Shown here in pieces: positions 11,451-23,099 of a stretch of 64,000 bases of DNA; the stretch's first letter is position 1, and each line of letters starts with the position of its first letter. The notes beneath the pieces are model-generated. The model was not told where the DNA came from. It saw only the letters and a list, made by a program, of their open reading frames with translations, and did not search any database. Origin of the DNA: Hetaerina americana (taxonomy: Eukaryota > Arthropoda > Insecta > Odonata > Calopterygidae); the NCBI GenBank assembly GCA_022747635.1, contig JAKTNV010000007.1:5280905-5344904 (forward strand). The letters are read 5' to 3'. The position numbers and the translations under genes were made by a program.

Positions 11451-12240
11451 TCTGTTAAAAAGATTGAATGATAAATTACTTTTTGATATACACTGGAAAC
11501 CCACACACACATACAACTACATCCATAAACATTCTTTTGACCATCCCAGCCACAAATACGCGGTCTACCATTCTCTCATACTGAGAATGTTAAATGTCCC
11601 TTTGGAAACCATGGCTTAGAATAAAGAATTTTACATACCAGATACATTAAAAATATTGCCAAACGGTATGGTTTCCAAGAATCACTTATCGACAACACAT
11701 TAAAGAAACACAAATTGAAAAAATTAATCTCGACTTCCACCACGCAAAAAAGATGAAACAGAGAAATACATTAAATTACCCTTTTATCCTCCGTTAACCA
11801 GAGGTATTGAAAAAATTTTCAGCTGTTGACATGAAAATCTCTTACACCAACAACCGCAAACAAACAGCTCCTGGGAAACATCAAAGACAAGGTGCCTACA
11901 ACAGAGAAGTCTGGTATTTACCAAATCAACTGTGGGACTTGCCAAGCGTCTTACATAGGCCAAACACGCAGAAACATTCTTCCTAGATATAAAGCACTAA
12001 GACTATGCCCACTACAGACACAATAAACCAGATAAATCCAGTATGGCACAGCATTTAATTGAAACAGGACACCACATGACAAAGGACGATTTAAATCTCC
12101 TAAAACAAACAACGAATAATTTACTTGACACTTTTGAGAGCATTTTAATTTTCAAAGACAGAGACAACCTTCTAAACAGCGACACAGGACCGATTTCATA
12201 TTCCTTGTTTTTCTCCCTGGTAAATTTAAAATAGCCCTTA
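11451..12240 (+). pseudogene. Penelope-like element (PLE-A), 5'-truncated RT tail plus GIY-YIG endonuclease, frameshifted
   Basis: On the + strand, three frames together resemble the C-terminal half of a PLE polyprotein. It begins with the end of the RT module ('FDIHWKPTHTHTTTSINI' at about 11488), continues through a connector, then a GIY-YIG endonuclease domain ('SGIYQINCGTCQASYIGQTR' near 11907-11966). It ends with a tail ('MAQHLIETGHHMTKDDLNLL', 12043 on, and 'NLLNSDTGPISYSLF'). At least two frame changes and several stops break it. PLEs prime reverse transcription at a nick made by this endonuclease. The RT catalytic core is missing, so the copy is 5'-truncated. It lies between the inverted arms at 11246-11450 and 12586-12811. 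Confidence 0.85.
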
Positions 12241-12585
12241 AATTTAAAATAGGTCCATTTTGAACCTACAGTCTCTTGAACGTTTGTGCTTCTCATACCT
12301 TCACCTTTCCTTTTCCTAAACTGTCAATTCTCTGTGATGCTTTTTCCCACATCATCAACGGTCATTTTTCTGTAGGTTGCCTTTCACTTCTCCCTCCCCC
12401 ACCAACGTTCGCTTAACGTTTGTGCTAAGCTTCACTTCCCCCCACCCACCCCCTTTTTGCCATGGTTACTTTCTTGATCGTGCATTTCCCCCTCCCCTTC
12501 ACTACATAACCCTTCAGCTTTGTCTATTGGCTCCCATCTCTTTCACCCACCCCCCTCCCCCCACATTACACTATATATACTTCGG

Positions 12586-12811
12586 ATTGCCCTTACCCTT
12601 TCTCGCTTCGACTTGTGTTGTCGTGATGATTAACCTTCAGTATGCTGAAGAGGGCCGAAATATGCATATTCGTGTTGACCTTTCTTATCCCTTTCCTTTT
12701 TACCTTTTACCCCATCCTTTGACTTGTGGCGTTAGCCAACTAATCTCATTTGTACTTTGTTTAGAAAGGTAAACTGTTTACAGCTATTGGAATTTTTCAT
12801 TTATTTAATAG
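12586..12811. repeat. Right inverted arm of PLE-A (pseudo-LTR)
   Basis: Reverse-complementary partner of 11246-11450. On the + strand it holds CTGAAGA (12645-12651), GAAA (12657-12660), the self-complementary ATATGCATAT (12660-12669), and flanking 7-mers able to pair (12638-12644 with 12671-12677): a hammerhead-like layout. Confidence 0.85.
12638..12677 (+). ncRNA. Candidate type I hammerhead ribozyme motif in the PLE-A right arm
   Basis: The order matches a type I hammerhead: stem I strand CAGTATG, core CTGAAGA (fits CUGANGA), a very short stem II (GGGCC, probably degenerate), core GAAA, a stem III hairpin ATATGCATAT, an unpaired T at 12670, then stem I strand CGTGTTG. The two stem I strands can form seven pairs including G-U wobbles. 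PLEs are known to carry hammerhead motifs in their terminal repeats. The reduced stem II makes activity doubtful here; the left arm (11376-11426, minus strand) keeps a longer stem II but has two mismatches in stem I. Confidence 0.45.
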
Positions 12812-13545
12812 TTCCACAGGAATGTTTAAGTAGTCCCACGGTATTATTTGGTTTCAGTTCCCCTTATGGCCTTTCTATCTCACCATTAAGTGAGCCTGGA
12901 CCTCTTCAATCTTCATCTACGTCATGTTCTATTTCCATCTAAGCTTACTGGTCTACTGTTTGTACCATTTAGTTCCACTTTATATTCCTTCCACCTCTTT
13001 TGGATCTCTTTTGGTTCTACTAATTATTATCCTGACTTACCTTTGATTGTCTGCAACTATTTTCCCATTTTACTGCCCGATAGATCTTTCACCTTCAATA
13101 CAATGCACCCATTCCACTCTTCCTTTGTGAACTTTCCATATCCTTGTTCCATTTCCTCAGCCATTCTCCTTTCAATTTGCTTCCTGACTCAGTTTTTTAT
13201 TCAAATTTTTCGTACTTTCTTCGACCCAATTCGATATTTATATTTATCCCATCCATTTCCTTTTCTTTTCAGTCTTTCTCACCATCTTGCCTGCTATCAA
13301 TTATGTTCTTATCCTTTTCCTATAGTTTCAATTGTGACTTTTGATACCCCTTGGTTGATATGCTCTCAATTCCCTTCTGTTCTACCCATCCACCTTTCCT
13401 CCTCACGATATTCTCTACTGATATTCCTTCTCTTGTCGTTCCGGTCAATGTTCCTGCATTCCTATTCCTCTACAATTTTCCTTATTTCATCCCCTTGAAT
13501 CTGATGCTACTCTTAATAAAACAAAGTTTTTATGCCAAAGGTTAA

Positions 13546-14389
13546 TCTCTATCCAAGCGTGCATCATCCAATTATGGTGACCTATGTAAATAATGTTCCA
13601 TCTATCGCAGTTCTGTTATCTTCATAAAAAAAGTTAAAAAGCAAAAATTTTTCCGAAAAACTCAAATGCATTAAACTATCTCAGAAATAAATGGAAAGTT
13701 CTCATAAATTACGTTATTTCCCAGGCCATAAGATGTACCCTGATTATTCAAGGCAGAATTTAGGAAAAATACATGGATCTGACAGAAAAAAAAGAATTAT
13801 TTTGATGTTTATGCAGTACAAAAAAACTGTATTGCTTCATTAAAATATAGTTTATTCATATTTGAATCCAAGATATTCATCATCATTGGGCCGAAATGCC
13901 TTTCAGCTCCATTGTTTCCTTGTTCTGAAGCGTAATCCACAAAATCAAGTTAAAATGCAATACTCTATGACAATCTTCTCCCAATCAGATCCCACGAGGG
14001 GTCATTTTAACATTTCATATGACACATATTTTCTGTTATTATTATTTTGCTATTATCAAAATTTCTATTAAAAGCGACCATTTTGTATGGCTTTAGGAAA
14101 CTCTCATGCTCATTAAGGATAAGTGCCTGTAACTCAGAGTCTATCGGGAGAGATATAATGTGTCCATGCTTTAGCATAGAGGGGCGACATCCATTAACCC
14201 CAAAGCATATTAAGTTTTGCAGCAGCACCACATGTGAGGTGAAGCTAAGCGCTCTGCAGTGTAGACAGATGTGATTTATTTGGGAATGTTTAAGGAAGTA
14301 CCTTCAGCGAAATATTAAAACTCTGTTGCTTACTACTGACCCGAAACAGTAATCAGAAGGAACAAAGTCTGGTGTCTAAGCAACTTGCC
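13546..14389. other. Intron of the RNF144-like gene, no element recognised
   Basis: AT-rich intron sequence with no recognisable repeat or coding signature. Confidence 0.5.
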
Positions 14390-15190
14390 AGCTAAGTGCT
14401 TACAGCATGTCGCAAACCAGTTTTGCGCTATGTGGTGGGGCATTGTCTTGATGAAAAATGACCTTATGTTGCCTCTTTTGGTATGCAAGCCGCGAACTGT
14501 TTAAATCGAACTTTCAATGTTGTTGGTAGCATTCAGTATTAACCGTTTCACCAGGTTATAACAGCTCATTAGCAGCTCACCAGACCCATCTGATCCCACC
14601 AAACATAGAGCATCGTCTTTCCGCAAAAGCGATTCGGTCTTACGGTCCAAGTGGATAGTGCATCTGGGTCTATCCAAGATTTTTTGTTCTTGGTATTCAT
14701 AAAATTCTCTCCCACTTTTCATCCTTTAAAACGATACGATGCAAAAACGACTTCCTTTTGAATCGTGAGAGCAAAATTTCACGTGTTCTTGCACCTCTCC
14801 ATCTGCCAGTCATTTAACTCATGTGGTACCCATCCGCCGGTCGTCTGAATCTTTCCCATCTCTCTCGCAGGCGATTGGAAACACATTGTTGACTGACACT
14901 CAATTACTCTGCGAGTTGTTTTTCTGTTTGTGAATCATCTTTGTCCAGCAATGTTTGCAATTCCACATCTTCATACCTTTTCATCAGTTTTCCATATTCC
15001 TTGTCGGCAACATTGAAGTCACCACTTTTGGAACTCTGAAACCATCTTTCATATCTATCTTGTAATGGAGCATGTTCACCTTAAGCTTCTCGAAATAATC
15101 AGAAGGATTCAGCGCAGTTTTTTTCAAATGAAAACAAAAAGTTAATGCTTGCCACGATAACCATCAGCTTGGCATTACTTAAAATTCTAG
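14390..15190 (-). pseudogene. mariner-type transposase relic
   Basis: On the minus strand, decayed blocks follow the order of a mariner-family transposase. A helix-turn-helix region is at about 14880-15000, a stretch like 'GSRFCIVSF' leads to a 'KSGREFYEYQEQK' block where DEKW-type residues would be, then 'KDDALCLVGSDGSGELL', and near 14410-14470 'KVIFHQDNAPPHSA' with the second catalytic Asp. The frame is interrupted and a third Asp was not found. No terminal repeats could be fixed, so the limits are approximate. Confidence 0.65.
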
Positions 15191-15328
15191 CGCTCTTTGC
15201 TCAAATTTTGACACCATTGTTAACGCTTTGAACCAAGGACACAAGTGGACTGTTTCCCTTGGGGGAAATGAAAAATTATTTTAATTATTTGCACCTTAGA
15301 CGGAAAGGAGTGTAAGCCTATTGTTAAA

Positions 15329-15671
15329 TAGTTTGGTTTTTAAAATTCATATGAAGGTTTCCGCTGGCATTTAACTCCTTGTCTCTGCACTTCCGGGTTC
15401 TCCATCCACGTTAATTGTCTTCGGGTGATGACTGTTTTGCTGGGCATCCTGCCTGCATCTTCAGGGGAAAAGTGTTTTTGGAAGCTTTCTTGTCTGCCTT
15501 GTATATAGGGCTCAAGTATCACGCTCTAATTGGATAGTCCTTTTCCACACACTGTTTAGAACAAAGGACTGTCCAAGGATGGCCGGCAAAACTGTTGTCA
15601 CCCGAAGACAATTGACGCAGATGGATAACCTAGAAGTACAGAGACCAGCAGTTTGGTTTTTATCTTTCATA
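15329..15671. repeat. Inverted-arm pair resembling a PLE terminal structure (PLE-D)
   Basis: The left arm (15329-15448) and right arm (15577-15671) are diverged reverse complements. They share 'AGTTTGGTTTTT', 'CATATGAA', 'CAATTGTCTTCGGGTGA' versions and 'ACTGTTTTGC'. The 128-bp centre holds TCTTCAG at 15458-15464 (CTGAAGA on the minus strand) and an internal inverted motif around 'AGTCCTTTT'/'AAAGGACT'. No coding sequence is left. Similarity of layout to PLE-A and to the palindrome at 38133-38341 suggests a solo PLE end. Confidence 0.55.
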
Positions 15672-15691
15672 TGTGTAGTTAATATTGAACT

Positions 15692-17125
15692 CTCAATTTG
15701 AACTGAATGTATGAATTTGAATTACCTCTGAATCAAGTTCCATACTTCATTTGTCGATGAATTTCTGTAATCACAAGATTTGTTCACCATTTCGTACCTC
15801 GAGTGTTTTGTTTTTCCCAATGTCCCTTAAAATAAGTTTTCACTGAGTTCTGTGGAACAAAATGATTTCGAATGCCAGTTATAACTTGTAATCCATCTTT
15901 GATGAAAATTAATTACTTCCTAGCCCCTCTTTTTGTTTCATAATTTCTTTGGTGTGATTCCTGATTGCATTTAAGTTCAACTTTACCTGCCAGCTATCAA
16001 AATGGTTTAAAGTATCAATATAGGTTAATAATCAATAAATGGTGGCAATTGTGTTACTATTTGTTCATTATTATGTTTGAATTCCACCACATAACCCATG
16101 AAACTACACAATTTGTTCATCAATGTAGGCATTGCAGAACTTGATGGTACCTTTGCAGTAGACTCTTTCTGATACAAAGATACATTGTCTAAAAAGTTGC
16201 TCAATGTAAGGAAGGAGGCAGTCATCACATGCGTCGACCAGGGTCGCCTTCTTGAGGTCACCTCCTTTGATTGTCAACTTTAAAATGCTCTCTCTAATCC
16301 TCCTCAACTGAACAGCCATTTATTTCAAAATGAAGAGTATATTAATTGGCAAAAGGAACTGAATAATGAACAACTTAGGCTAATTACTTCATGGCAGTAT
16401 TAAGTATATCAGAAGAAATGTTGATAAGAAAAAATAATGTAGCATATCTCTTTTCCTTGAAACATAAATTAGAATCTTCCTGAATGATTCATACGTATCA
16501 CAGCAGATATGATTATTTCAAGTTTTGATTTGTGGCATCCACTCTGAATCTTAGATGTCATAGCTCTCTTTAATTTGATATGATCGGAAGTGTTAGATAG
16601 AAATACTATGATTTTCATCTCCATAATATTTATGTGACAATGAGAAATGATATAAATTAATAATTTTAAGCAAAATGTCATTCAGAAACAGTAATACTCA
16701 AAAAATTACTCATCAATTCATGTACGAAGATGTGTTGCAATCCATTAAAGCGCATACCTGGTTGTTAAGTGCTTTTGACACATTTTGTTGGGCTTTTTGC
16801 CAGCTATCCATAAAAATCTTAATTACTGATGTAAATAATATAATCTCCAGTGCAGGAAAAGGCATGGTTTAAAATATGATGGGAAAAATTATGCAATAAG
16901 TGATAGGCATAACTATGATATCCATTTGTACTTTCTGTACATTTTGAAACTAGGAAATTAAGATGAACATATATTTACAGTTATCCTGTGCCAAATATGG
17001 GTACAAGGGGAAACAATGGAAAATAGGATGGAATATGTGTTGGCATGAAGGCATAATATTGTGTCTTAATTTGCAATTATAGCCGTGAACTGGGAATATG
17101 ATAATTGACTGTGTCCTCTCTTCAG
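15692..17125. other. Intron of the RNF144-like gene, no element recognised
   Basis: Intron sequence; a short repeat-like stretch could be hidden but no family signature was seen. It ends in a good acceptor-like tract (GTGTCCTCTCTTCAG, 17111-17125). Confidence 0.45.
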
Positions 17126-17461
17126 GATTCATGTGAGCAATTTGGCAACTGTGCCCTCCATACACCCCTTCTCTCCCTCCCCTCTGCTCCCTCAAGCATC
17201 ACCCCTTCCATGCACCTGACCCCTTGCTTCATGTCATGCTTCACGGAGCTGAGCACCGCTTGTGTTAAGCCATGCCTCAAACTAACAAATCAAGCATTAA
17301 TATTGTTCGACAACCAGAGCAGCAGTGACCCCGAAAATACAATTCGAAAGGAAATTGTTTGCGTTTGCTCTGAAACCATTGAAAGTGGATTAAGTATTAT
17401 CTCCTTTGGAAATGCTTTACTCTATTTCACCATTTCTTTGAAATATAATTTGCAATTTTAA
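17126..17461 (+). other. Candidate alternative terminal exon of the RNF144-like gene
   Basis: After a pyrimidine-rich acceptor ending CAG at 17125, an open frame runs 112 codons in the same phase (0) as the normal last exon. It starts with Asp-Ser-Cys, followed by a Leu/Ser/Pro-rich stretch. Spliced to the RING2 exon it would give a ligase without the membrane anchor. No homology supports it, no AATAAA was seen close downstream, and chance is possible. Confidence 0.2.
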
Positions 17462-18630
17462 AGAGGAGAGGATGGTAATATTACTTAGAAATGTTTCTAA
17501 TGCTCAACACCCCATCGTAAGCGTGCAAAGATTAAAAAAAGGATTCACCTCTTCTGTTAACGGTTGATCTTTATATGAATGAATCAGTTGACTCTAAACT
17601 GCATTAATAGCAATGACCACAGACAAAATCTGATAAAGCATAAGCATGCAATTGGTTGACTTTCATGTTTAGACATGCATATTTCTTACAAATCATTAAA
17701 TGATTAGGGAAAAGACGTAGTGATTACTATGAAAGGGTTTCAAGGTGTGCATTATGACCTTTTTGCTAAGTGCCTCTTAGTGTTGCATCACAAGGAAAAA
17801 AATTCCTCCTGAAGAAGAACATACTCGTTTGTAAAGCTATTGGCAGTGAGACAAAGGAAAGGGGCATCATCGGGGAAAGTTTTGGTTATCCCCATCAATA
17901 ACATCTTCAATTTTAAAAAATATGCAATAAATCAAACATATGTATAATGATGAGGGTAAAGAAAGAAACTTAGCACTTCCACAAAAAGATTTAATATTTC
18001 ACGACCATGGTTTCGATGCTGCTATGTTTAAATGTGTAATGCACAAAATCCCGCCGTAAATCCTATGAGAATGTGATTACAAACATCCTGCAGCTCATCG
18101 GATCCTCATTTAAGTGTTCTTTACAAACATCCTCTTCAATCTGTAGCACGCTCTGTCGCCCAAAAGCTAGCAAACTTGCTCCAGTTCTTGGCAAAGATGA
18201 CTAGTGCGTCACAGGTTGAAAATGAAAGTGTCAAGCCCATCATGTTGCATTTTGATAGAATTTTTGTATGAAATATTCTAATCTGCATAATATTGGTATC
18301 TTAGAAATAAAAGGAGATCTACCCGTGGAAATGTTGTTTGCCTACCATATTGTTTTGTATTTCATTGTATCAAATGAATGCTTTCAGTTTGTGTTGGGAG
18401 ATGAGAGACTTTCAGCTTAAGGGAAATGTAGCATCTAGTAATTAAATGAATTTTGCGTCTTCATTGAGTGGATAAGCTGGCTGCCTTTAATTATATTACC
18501 CATCCCAACATGAGCTTTATTTCAAGGATGGCCCTGTAAGAAAATTCGATTCCACTGAAGTAATAGCGTGTAATTAAGTGTATGCTACGAGAGTTTGTGT
18601 TTCATGTGCAATTATTTTTTAATTTTTCAG
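17462..18630. other. Intron of the RNF144-like gene, no element recognised
   Basis: CpG-poor intron sequence ending in TTTTTAATTTTTCAG, the acceptor of the last coding exon. Confidence 0.5.
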
Positions 18631-18993
18631 GATGATTTCCTTCTGCGGCACTATGACAAAGGTCCTTGCAAGAACAAACTTGGGCACTCCCGTGCTTCTG
18701 TCATTTGGCATCGTGCGCAGGTGATTGGGATCTTTGCTGGGTTTGGCATCCTCTTGTTGGTGGCATCGCCCCTCCTCCTGCTTGCGGCTCCGTGCATCCT
18801 GTGCTGCAAGTGCCGGGTGTGCAGTGGTGGGGGCGGAGGCGGGGGGAGTGGGGAGAAACTGGAGGAGGAGGATGAGGAGGACGGGGGCGGGGGGGAGAGC
18901 ATAGGGATTGTGGCGGGAAAGGTTGCGGCTCGGAGCATCAAGGCCAACGCCCCCGTCAGCGACCCCCCTGAAATGTCACGCGAACATAGTTGA
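18631..18993 (+). CDS. RNF144: RNF144-type RBR E3 ubiquitin ligase, last coding exon (post-RING2 and membrane anchor)
   Basis: This exon starts in phase 0 with '[20 protein letters not shown]', almost identical to the vertebrate RNF144A segment that completes RING2 and leads to the membrane. A hydrophobic helix follows ('[20 protein letters not shown]' and on to 'CILCCKC'). It contains the GxxxG motif (GIFAG) and a Cys-rich end as in RNF144A, where the anchor serves membrane targeting and self-association. Beyond it lies a 58-residue tail absent from the short human C-terminus: a Gly run, an acidic Glu/Asp block and a basic/neutral end. The stop is TGA at 18991-18993. High identity in the anchor is good evidence of orthology; the low-complexity tail should be treated with more care. 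Confidence 0.95.
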   Translation, partial: DDFLLRHYDKGPCKNKLGHSRASVIWHRAQVIGIFAGFGILLLVASPLLLLAAPCILCCKCRVCSGGGGGGGSGEKLEEEDEEDGGGGESIGIVAGKVAARSIKANAPVSDPPEMSREHS

Positions 18994-20710
18994 TAAGTGA
19001 CTGCTTCCCTTGACCTCTCCGGAAAGAGGTGGTGTGCTATTCCCAAGCGTGAGCTGGGAAATGCACCTCCAACTAGTCTTGATTTTTTTTTTTTTTTTTT
19101 TTTTAAGCTTCCATAAATCCAGTGATTATATGAGCATAAGTTATTTATGGCAGCCGTGGTACTTCATACAAACTCTAAGGAGCGTGATAGTCCTGCTCAA
19201 ATGGTACTTGCTCTTATTTCCCCCTCCCTTAATTTTGCCTTGGGTTGACCCATTTCCCCTTTGCTGCTATTGTTAAAGATCTGAGTTCAAAAGTGTGACA
19301 AGCTGCGAAAAGAGCGTAATTTTAATGATAGGACCTGAATTAGTATATCATTTTCAAAGCTTTTGAAAACTTTTTGAGCTTTTAAAAATTAGGCATTCTA
19401 TGAATGTCAGAGAAGCATTTATTATATTTCCACAGTAAAAGATTTTTGTCAACTAATTTTGTTTCAACTCAATTTAATGGATTAATTTGAGTCTTCGGCA
19501 GAAAGAGTGGTTATTTTGAACTTTTATTTTAATTTTTACTGTAGTCTCGAGTCCGGATGAGTTGGTTGAAGACTTTATTTTATACCTAAATATGAATTTA
19601 GAGATCTAATCCTAGGGCTAGATCTGAAAATATTTTTGTTTGTTCAGTGAGAAAGAATTTTTAACCCATTTTGCTCACACTGGTGGGTACTTAGTATTCA
19701 AAATCAATTTTCCATTAAATTTTAGTAATGGCTAGGTAAGGAAAGTAATTTTTTTTGTTAATCAAGTATTTGTTGGCTTTGATTTAGAATGTAATAAATC
19801 ATTGTGTGGAGTGTGAATCATGTCCACTTTAAATTTCCTTATTTAAAGTATTTAAGGCTTTGTTCTCATTTTGATCTTATCTCAGGTGATATTATGGATA
19901 ATTTATTATACCAAATATCTCTTTTTTTTTATCATTCATTCCTCAAAGACGTGCTCTATGTTGTGTATGTTATTTTGGAAGTTATCTTAAGGAAAGACAT
20001 GGCCTGTTGTGTATTTTCTTCTATCTTCTTTTCTCTGCCTGCATACGCTTGGAAAGTGGATGCCCTTCTTAGCAGTAAATCTCTTTTTATGATGGTGTGT
20101 TGCCATTGTAATGACTTGTGTACATATAAAATATTGCTACCTGTGCTTTCAAACTCTTGTCCGAGTTTACTGAAGAAGACTGCTTGAGTATAAGAGGGGT
20201 CATTCTGGTTTGAACTGCTCTAAAGCACATAGTTCCCCTTGGTTAATATTTTTCCACTTCTTATTTCCGCAGAATTTTCCATTAATGTCTATTAACAAGA
20301 GTTTCTTTTGTGTGATGGAACAATGCCCTACATATTCTGTGAATTGGTTATTTATATTGACACATTTTACTCCTCAGATGAATGTTTCTGTTTTGTAGAT
20401 GAAATTTTAATTTACTTTCTTAATGAGTAATCCTATTTGCCGGATATCTTTTTCTAGCCCGAAAATTTGTGTGAAAAGAATGTTTATTTTAAGATACTGT
20501 ACCTAATATGATTTCCATATGTTAAGTTATGAATGATTTCAAAATTTTCAACCCTCAACTTTGTAAAAATAAAATTTAGGGAAGTGCAAAAATTTATATC
20601 CAGTAAAAGCTGTTATATTACTGTTCATATTTTGATGTAAATAGACATAGTTGTCATGAGAAACTTGTATATAGTACCAAAAATAAAACACCCAAATATT
20701 TGCATAACTT
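18994..20710 (+). other. RNF144: Probable 3' UTR of the RNF144-like gene
   Basis: Follows the stop codon without a splice signal that must be used. It holds a T22 tract (19083-19104). AATAAA polyadenylation signals occur at 19793-19798, 20568-20573 and 20682-20687; the last two lie in the AT-rich stretch before CpG frequency rises at about 21.2 kb. The true cleavage site cannot be chosen from sequence alone. Confidence 0.45.
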
Positions 20711-23060
20711 TGTCTTTTGCTTATTTTATTTATAAAGCGAAGCATGACTAGATTCTTCAAGATTGTTTGACATCCATTCTTAGTTAGTGGTATTTTTTTA
20801 ATGCCTTTAAGTAGATGCACTTGTATATATTGCACATACATCTATTGCCTTAAGCAATTCATAACATTCTGTCAGTTATTTTCAATAATTTTATTATATT
20901 TGGTGGCATTGACAGCTGTAAAAACACTTGAATCTGCTTTTAGGTATTTTTTTTTCATATTATCCACCTTCTAAAGGGACTTGATGTCTAAAACAATTGT
21001 GTTAAAGCAGTGCTGTCGTATTTTCTGGGTTTACTTAAACGCCTACGTAAATGTTACGTAATTTCATGATATCAAAGAAACTTTTGTCTCATTCGAAATT
21101 CGTAATTAAAGCTTTCCAATCCTTAAGTGGGTATTACTCAAATAATTTACGTTTTATATGATACTATGAAGTGAAATATTCTTACATTATTTTGATTAAA
21201 CCAAAATATAGGCCGTTAAGGCGTCAAATTTGGCTTATAGAGAAAACAGCAAATCTTCAATTGACAGATATGGTTGATGAGATTCTAAAGAGAAGGAACT
21301 CGAGAGAGCGGTGATACCAAATTTTTCAAAAGATATCGGCTCCACTCCAATTCCGTGCAGGTGGGCGGCCACATCCACACTCCGGCGAGGGAGAACTCTC
21401 AAAGGGACGCACTGATTTCGCCTTAGGTCGGTCGGACTTTCGACTGGTGCCTCCTCTCAGATCGGCTTATCAAGTCGCAAGAGCGGCGTTGTTGCGCTGA
21501 ATTCGCATTCAAGTTGCGTTGTCCGAGACTTGATCGTTACTGATCCAGTGGTGTGTCGGAGGTTCAGGGAGGAGGACAACTCCTTGCTCCGCCCTAGGAG
21601 GTGTAAATCATGTAAAGGTATAACTACATTTGCAACTGCCGCCATCAACCGGGTAGGGAAATGAGTGAGTTGCGAGCATTGCCACTAAAGGTGGTGCGCG
21701 GGTGCCTGACTTACTACACATTCCGGGCACTCGGAAAGATATTGTTCACCGTCATTAGGTCGGAATGGTGATTCGTTTGTTATTTGCCCATACACCAGGA
21801 GAATAACCACTTACTAAAAAGACGTGCATCTTTCAGCATCTTCAAAAGTCTTTTAGCAGACTACTGCCGGAATTTAATTTCATCTCCCAATATTTTCTCC
21901 GTCAAGCCAAGTATGTTTTCTTAAGAGTGGTCCTGAATGTTTTGAATTCCGTATTTATTTTTGGACCCCACCTAAATTTGCTCCATTTAGTTAGAAAATA
22001 AATATTATTGTATTTTTAATAATAGGATAGCCGAAAGACGTGCCGTCGCATAGCACGTTAAATTTTCATATATCGATATTTTGTGTCGTTTTCGGTCTTT
22101 CTGGGTGAAAATGGCATTATTTCAGTGCTCAATTCTCGTGAATTGTTTTAGTATTAGCACCGTTGCCATATGAGACGTTGGCCCTCGACGCGCTTCGAAT
22201 ATTTACATCACATGCCGGGTAGTTACGAAGATACGGCCCGAAGCTCCGCGGGGCAACTTCTCTGATGCAATCGTCTATCTCCAAGTCCGCTGTCCCATAT
22301 CTCGTCAAATATCATACTAAATTCGCCCCTCAATAGTACTAATATATTTCGTTGCAACAGCCTGAAACCGTTCAATCCGTCACGACGCACATATTTTGAT
22401 TAAAAGTATTCAAAGTTTGAGGAATGTTAATTTTTTCAGAGAATGGGTGATAAAGCAATATCTAATGCTTCGCGTCTGGCGTTGGAGGAATGGAACCTCA
22501 TTGCCGATGTTCACGCATTCTGCTGAAATACGACGGCAACAAACATGGAGGGAGACAGAAGGACACATTCGTTTCATAAAAACAGCACTTACAAACGATT
22601 ATGCTAATTTGCCAAGTAAACATCACGTATAAGAAGATATTTAAAAGGCTTTTTGTCGAAAAATTATCCGCTTGCACAAATAAATGTTATTTTCTTCAAA
22701 AGGTTTCATGTCGCATGGCCTCAAGTTAACCTAAGAGGAAATTGGAAAAGGAATGCAAGATAGGGAAGAGCTGAAGGACGACGCAGTTAGAGAATTTATC
22801 GCATTCGCGCTTCAAAGGTTGCAGGAAAATCATTCCAGAGGAAATTATCGACATCTCCTCTGAACCAACTGTCATCTTTCTGGGGAGGTCTCCTTCACGA
22901 GGTCTAGTTCGCATTCCCGGAGCGTCGCACCATACGAGGTGGATGGATAAAGCTTCACTTTGCCTAACAATGCTTATTCTTCGTGATTAATTCCTCTTAC
23001 CCCAGGAAGAAGAATCCAGGTAAGCCAAGATATGTGCGTATTTCTTGTACGTCTACACGT
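20711..23060. other. Intergenic: CpG-poor to CpG-rich transition, no gene recognised
   Basis: From about 21.2 kb CpG becomes common; the 60 bases at 21481-21540 hold seven CpGs. The segment 21340-21640 is GC-rich with many CpGs and could be regulatory or an unrecognised first exon, but no conserved coding frame was found. Confidence 0.4.
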
Positions 23061-23099
23061 GGGGGTATGGATTAGCGCACCAAAAGCAATTGAACCTCC

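Larger units (their letters stand above)
9870..13545 (-). mobile_element. LINE copy 2, reverse transcriptase-bearing, interrupted by a nested Penelope-like element
   Basis: Minus-strand LINE of the same family as copies 1 and 3. The upstream coding part lies at 12825-13545 (decayed blocks such as 'KEEWNGCIVLK' and 'EIQKRWKEYK' of the region before the RT). The RT palm lies at 10678-11043 ('GDDQLGFKKGRGMPDTTAAM', 'DLLDCFVDLENVFNSMD'). The 3' part at 9870-10560 matches copy 1. The frame has stops and frameshifts. A PLE sits inside it at about 11207-12824. The ten-base motif TTTAAGTAGT occurs on both sides of the PLE (11197-11206 and 12825-12834), consistent with a target-site duplication in a conserved 'ELLK'-like codon stretch of the LINE. 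Confidence 0.8.

Noticed and set aside
12377..13498. Long + strand frames of Phe/Ser/Pro-rich sequence
   Set aside because: They are antisense to LINE copy 2 (A/G-rich coding strand) and to the C-rich PLE end; no domain.
18651..19046. Minus-strand frame rich in Ser/Pro opposite the last RNF144 exon
   Set aside because: It is the complement of the Gly/Glu-coding DNA; the + strand reading is the conserved one.
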